Origin: JAERML01 sp035687895
GTDB taxonomy: Bacteria; Bacteroidota; Ignavibacteria; UBA10030; UBA6906
NCBI GenBank assembly: GCA_035687895.1
Contig: DASRUE010000246.1
Span: forward strand, 1-7,420
DNA length: 7,420 nt
Direction: 5' to 3'
In this document: positions 6,431 to 7,420 of the stretch, in pieces
Layout of the letters: each line of letters opens with the position of its first letter
How positions within the stretch are numbered: position 1 is the stretch's first letter
The notes under the pieces: model-generated
Told to the model about the DNA's origin: nothing
What the model saw: the letters and a program-made list of their open reading frames with translations, nothing else
Database searches by the model: none
Program-made: the position numbers and the translations under genes

Positions 6431-7420
6431 CTATCGTGAACTATAGAAGGCTCTGATCGCATCCGTGATATATTGCTGCTGCTCTTCTGTCAACTCGGTG
6501 TGCATGGGAAGTGAAATAACCTCTTCGCACGCTTTCTCGGTCACAGGAAAATCTCCCTTCTTTCCTCCTGACATGGCGAACGCCTTCTGCAGGTGTAGCG
6601 GGATCGGATAGTAGATCGCGTGCGGGATCCCCTTCTCCGACAAATAGGCATCGAGTGCATCACGCTTCGGTACTCGGAGTGTGTATTGATGGAAAATGTG
6701 AGTGCACGCCGGCGAGACATACGGCGCGGTGACTGGCGTTCCCTCGAGAAGACGGTTATATCGTTCGGCGCATTTCTGCCGCTGCGTGTTCCAGTTGTCG
6801 AGATGGCGCAACTTCACTTTGAGAACCACCGCTTGCAGCGTATCAAGTCTGCTGTTGATCCCCACTACTTCATGATGGTACCGTACTCTCGAGCCATGAA
6901 CTGAGATCATCTTCATTCGCTCGCCGAGGGAGAGATCGTTACACACTACCATCCCAGCATCTCCAAAGGCACCGAGGTTCTTGCTGGGAAAGTAGCTGAT
7001 GCAGCCGACATCACCGAACGTGCAGACCTTCCTGCCCTTGTATGATGCTCCCAGTGCCTGCGCCGCGTCTTCGATGACATGGAGACGATGCTTCCGGGCA
7101 ATGTCCGTGATCGGGTCCATATCCGCCGCCTGACCGTAGAGATGAACGGGAAGGATCGCCTTCGTCTTGGGAGTGATCGCCCGCTCAATCAATGCAGGAT
7201 CGATGTTGTAGGTCCGCGGGTCAATATCAACATACACCGGTCTGGCGCCGAGTAAGGCGATCGTCTCTGCTGTGGCAACAAACGTAAATGGCGTAGTAAT
7301 CACTTCGTCTCCCGGGCCAATGCCCAGCGCCATCAGAGCAATCTGGAGAGCGTCGGTGCCTGACGCACATCCCACTGAATACTTGAGCCCCAGGTATCCG
7401 GAGATCTGGCACTCGAATTC
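6431..7420 (-). CDS. DegT/DnrJ/EryC1/StrS-family PLP-dependent sugar aminotransferase, 5' end cut by window edge
   Basis: The frame is open from the right edge to TAG at 6431-6433, giving 329 residues; about 35-45 N-terminal residues are missing from a family of about 360-390. It catalyses PLP-dependent amination of a nucleotide-linked keto-sugar, usually with glutamate as donor. Visible motifs (numbered from the first visible residue): EFECQISGYLGLKYSVGCAS (1-20) leading into GTDAL (21-25, PLP-phosphate region), HVIEDAAQALGA (114-125, with D118 pairing with the PLP pyridine nitrogen) and SYFPSKNLGAFGDAG (142-156), where K147 (codon 6980-6982) is the Schiff-base lysine. HGSRVRYHHEVVGINSRLD and the HIFHQYTLRVP and IPHAIYYPIPLH segments are family-typical. 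The FPSKNLG form resembles WbpE/WlbC-type 3-aminotransferases, but product specificity is only a guess. The GTG at 7375 is an internal valine codon, not the start. It heads the visible operon and fits amino-sugar supply for a surface glycan. Confidence 0.93.
   Translation of the reverse strand, partial: EFECQISGYLGLKYSVGCASGTDALQIALMALGIGPGDEVITTPFTFVATAETIALLGARPVYVDIDPRTYNIDPALIERAITPKTKAILPVHLYGQAADMDPITDIARKHRLHVIEDAAQALGASYKGRKVCTFGDVGCISYFPSKNLGAFGDAGMVVCNDLSLGERMKMISVHGSRVRYHHEVVGINSRLDTLQAVVLKVKLRHLDNWNTQRQKCAERYNRLLEGTPVTAPYVSPACTHIFHQYTLRVPKRDALDAYLSEKGIPHAIYYPIPLHLQKAFAMSGGKKGDFPVTEKACEEVISLPMHTELTEEQQQYITDAIRAFYSSR

Noticed and set aside
6409..6462. ATG at 6462 as the start of the DPM1-like gene
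   Set aside because: It would overlap the aminotransferase by 32 bases and add residues unlike the family, which starts just before the IPTYNE motif. It is not fully excluded.
7373..7375. GTG as the start of the aminotransferase
   Set aside because: The frame stays open to the window edge and the upstream residues (EFECQISGYLGLKYS) match the family, so the GTG is an internal valine.
7227..7412. Short minus-strand frames inside the aminotransferase (also 6946-7188)
   Set aside because: Out-of-frame shadows of the aminotransferase, whose own frame is continuous and motif-complete.
7415..7420. GAATTC (EcoRI site) exactly at the right edge, possible cloning junction
   Set aside because: It encodes the Glu-Phe of a family-typical EFE...YLG segment, so it reads as natural coding sequence; the position is probably chance.

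Overview
The window is a dense block of eight genes, all read from the minus strand (right to left), with no non-coding gap above about 22 bases. No RNA gene, insertion sequence, repeat array, CRISPR or clear terminator was seen, and the two end genes are cut by the window edges. The protein flavour (AccA with its GMPNPEGYRKALR block and SCSSILWRSWDYKEQAAEAL-type segment, a short four-cysteine Trm112-like protein ending in IPIMLVDDA, a GT2 protein joined to a polyprenyl glycosylphosphotransferase-like half) suggests a moderately GC-rich member of the Bacteroidota/Ignavibacteriota/Chlorobiota group. This is inference from memory of those families, not a search result.

In transcription order the genes are: (1) a PLP-dependent DegT/DnrJ/EryC1/StrS sugar aminotransferase, N-terminus off the right edge; (2) a soluble dolichol-phosphate-mannose-synthase-like GT2; (3) a 673-residue protein with an N-terminal GT2 domain, four membrane helices, a Rossmann-like domain and a C-terminal sugar-phosphotransferase domain that has lost its central catalytic block; (4) accA, the acetyl-CoA carboxylase carboxyltransferase alpha subunit; (5) a YbgC-like 4-hydroxybenzoyl-CoA-thioesterase-fold protein; (6) a 52-residue Trm112-like zinc-ribbon protein overlapping the start of nadC; (7) nadC, quinolinate phosphoribosyltransferase; (8) a Wzx-like polysaccharide flippase, C-terminus off the left edge.

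Genes 1-3 and 8 fit surface-glycan assembly: making an amino sugar, charging or extending a polyprenyl-linked glycan, and flipping it across the inner membrane. Genes 4-7 are housekeeping (malonyl-CoA supply, acyl-CoA hydrolysis, a methyltransferase-partner-type small protein, NAD synthesis) lying in the middle of the glycan genes. The spacing (5, 14, 11 and 2 bases, a 14-base overlap, 19 bases) argues for one transcript with much translational coupling. Strong Shine-Dalgarno sequences are seen only before accA and ybgC. The promoter must lie beyond the right edge or inside a coding region.

The most unusual item is the GT2/phosphoglycosyltransferase fusion with an internally shortened, probably non-catalytic transferase domain. 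The rest is ordinary at the level of single genes. I do not see a wholly new system here.
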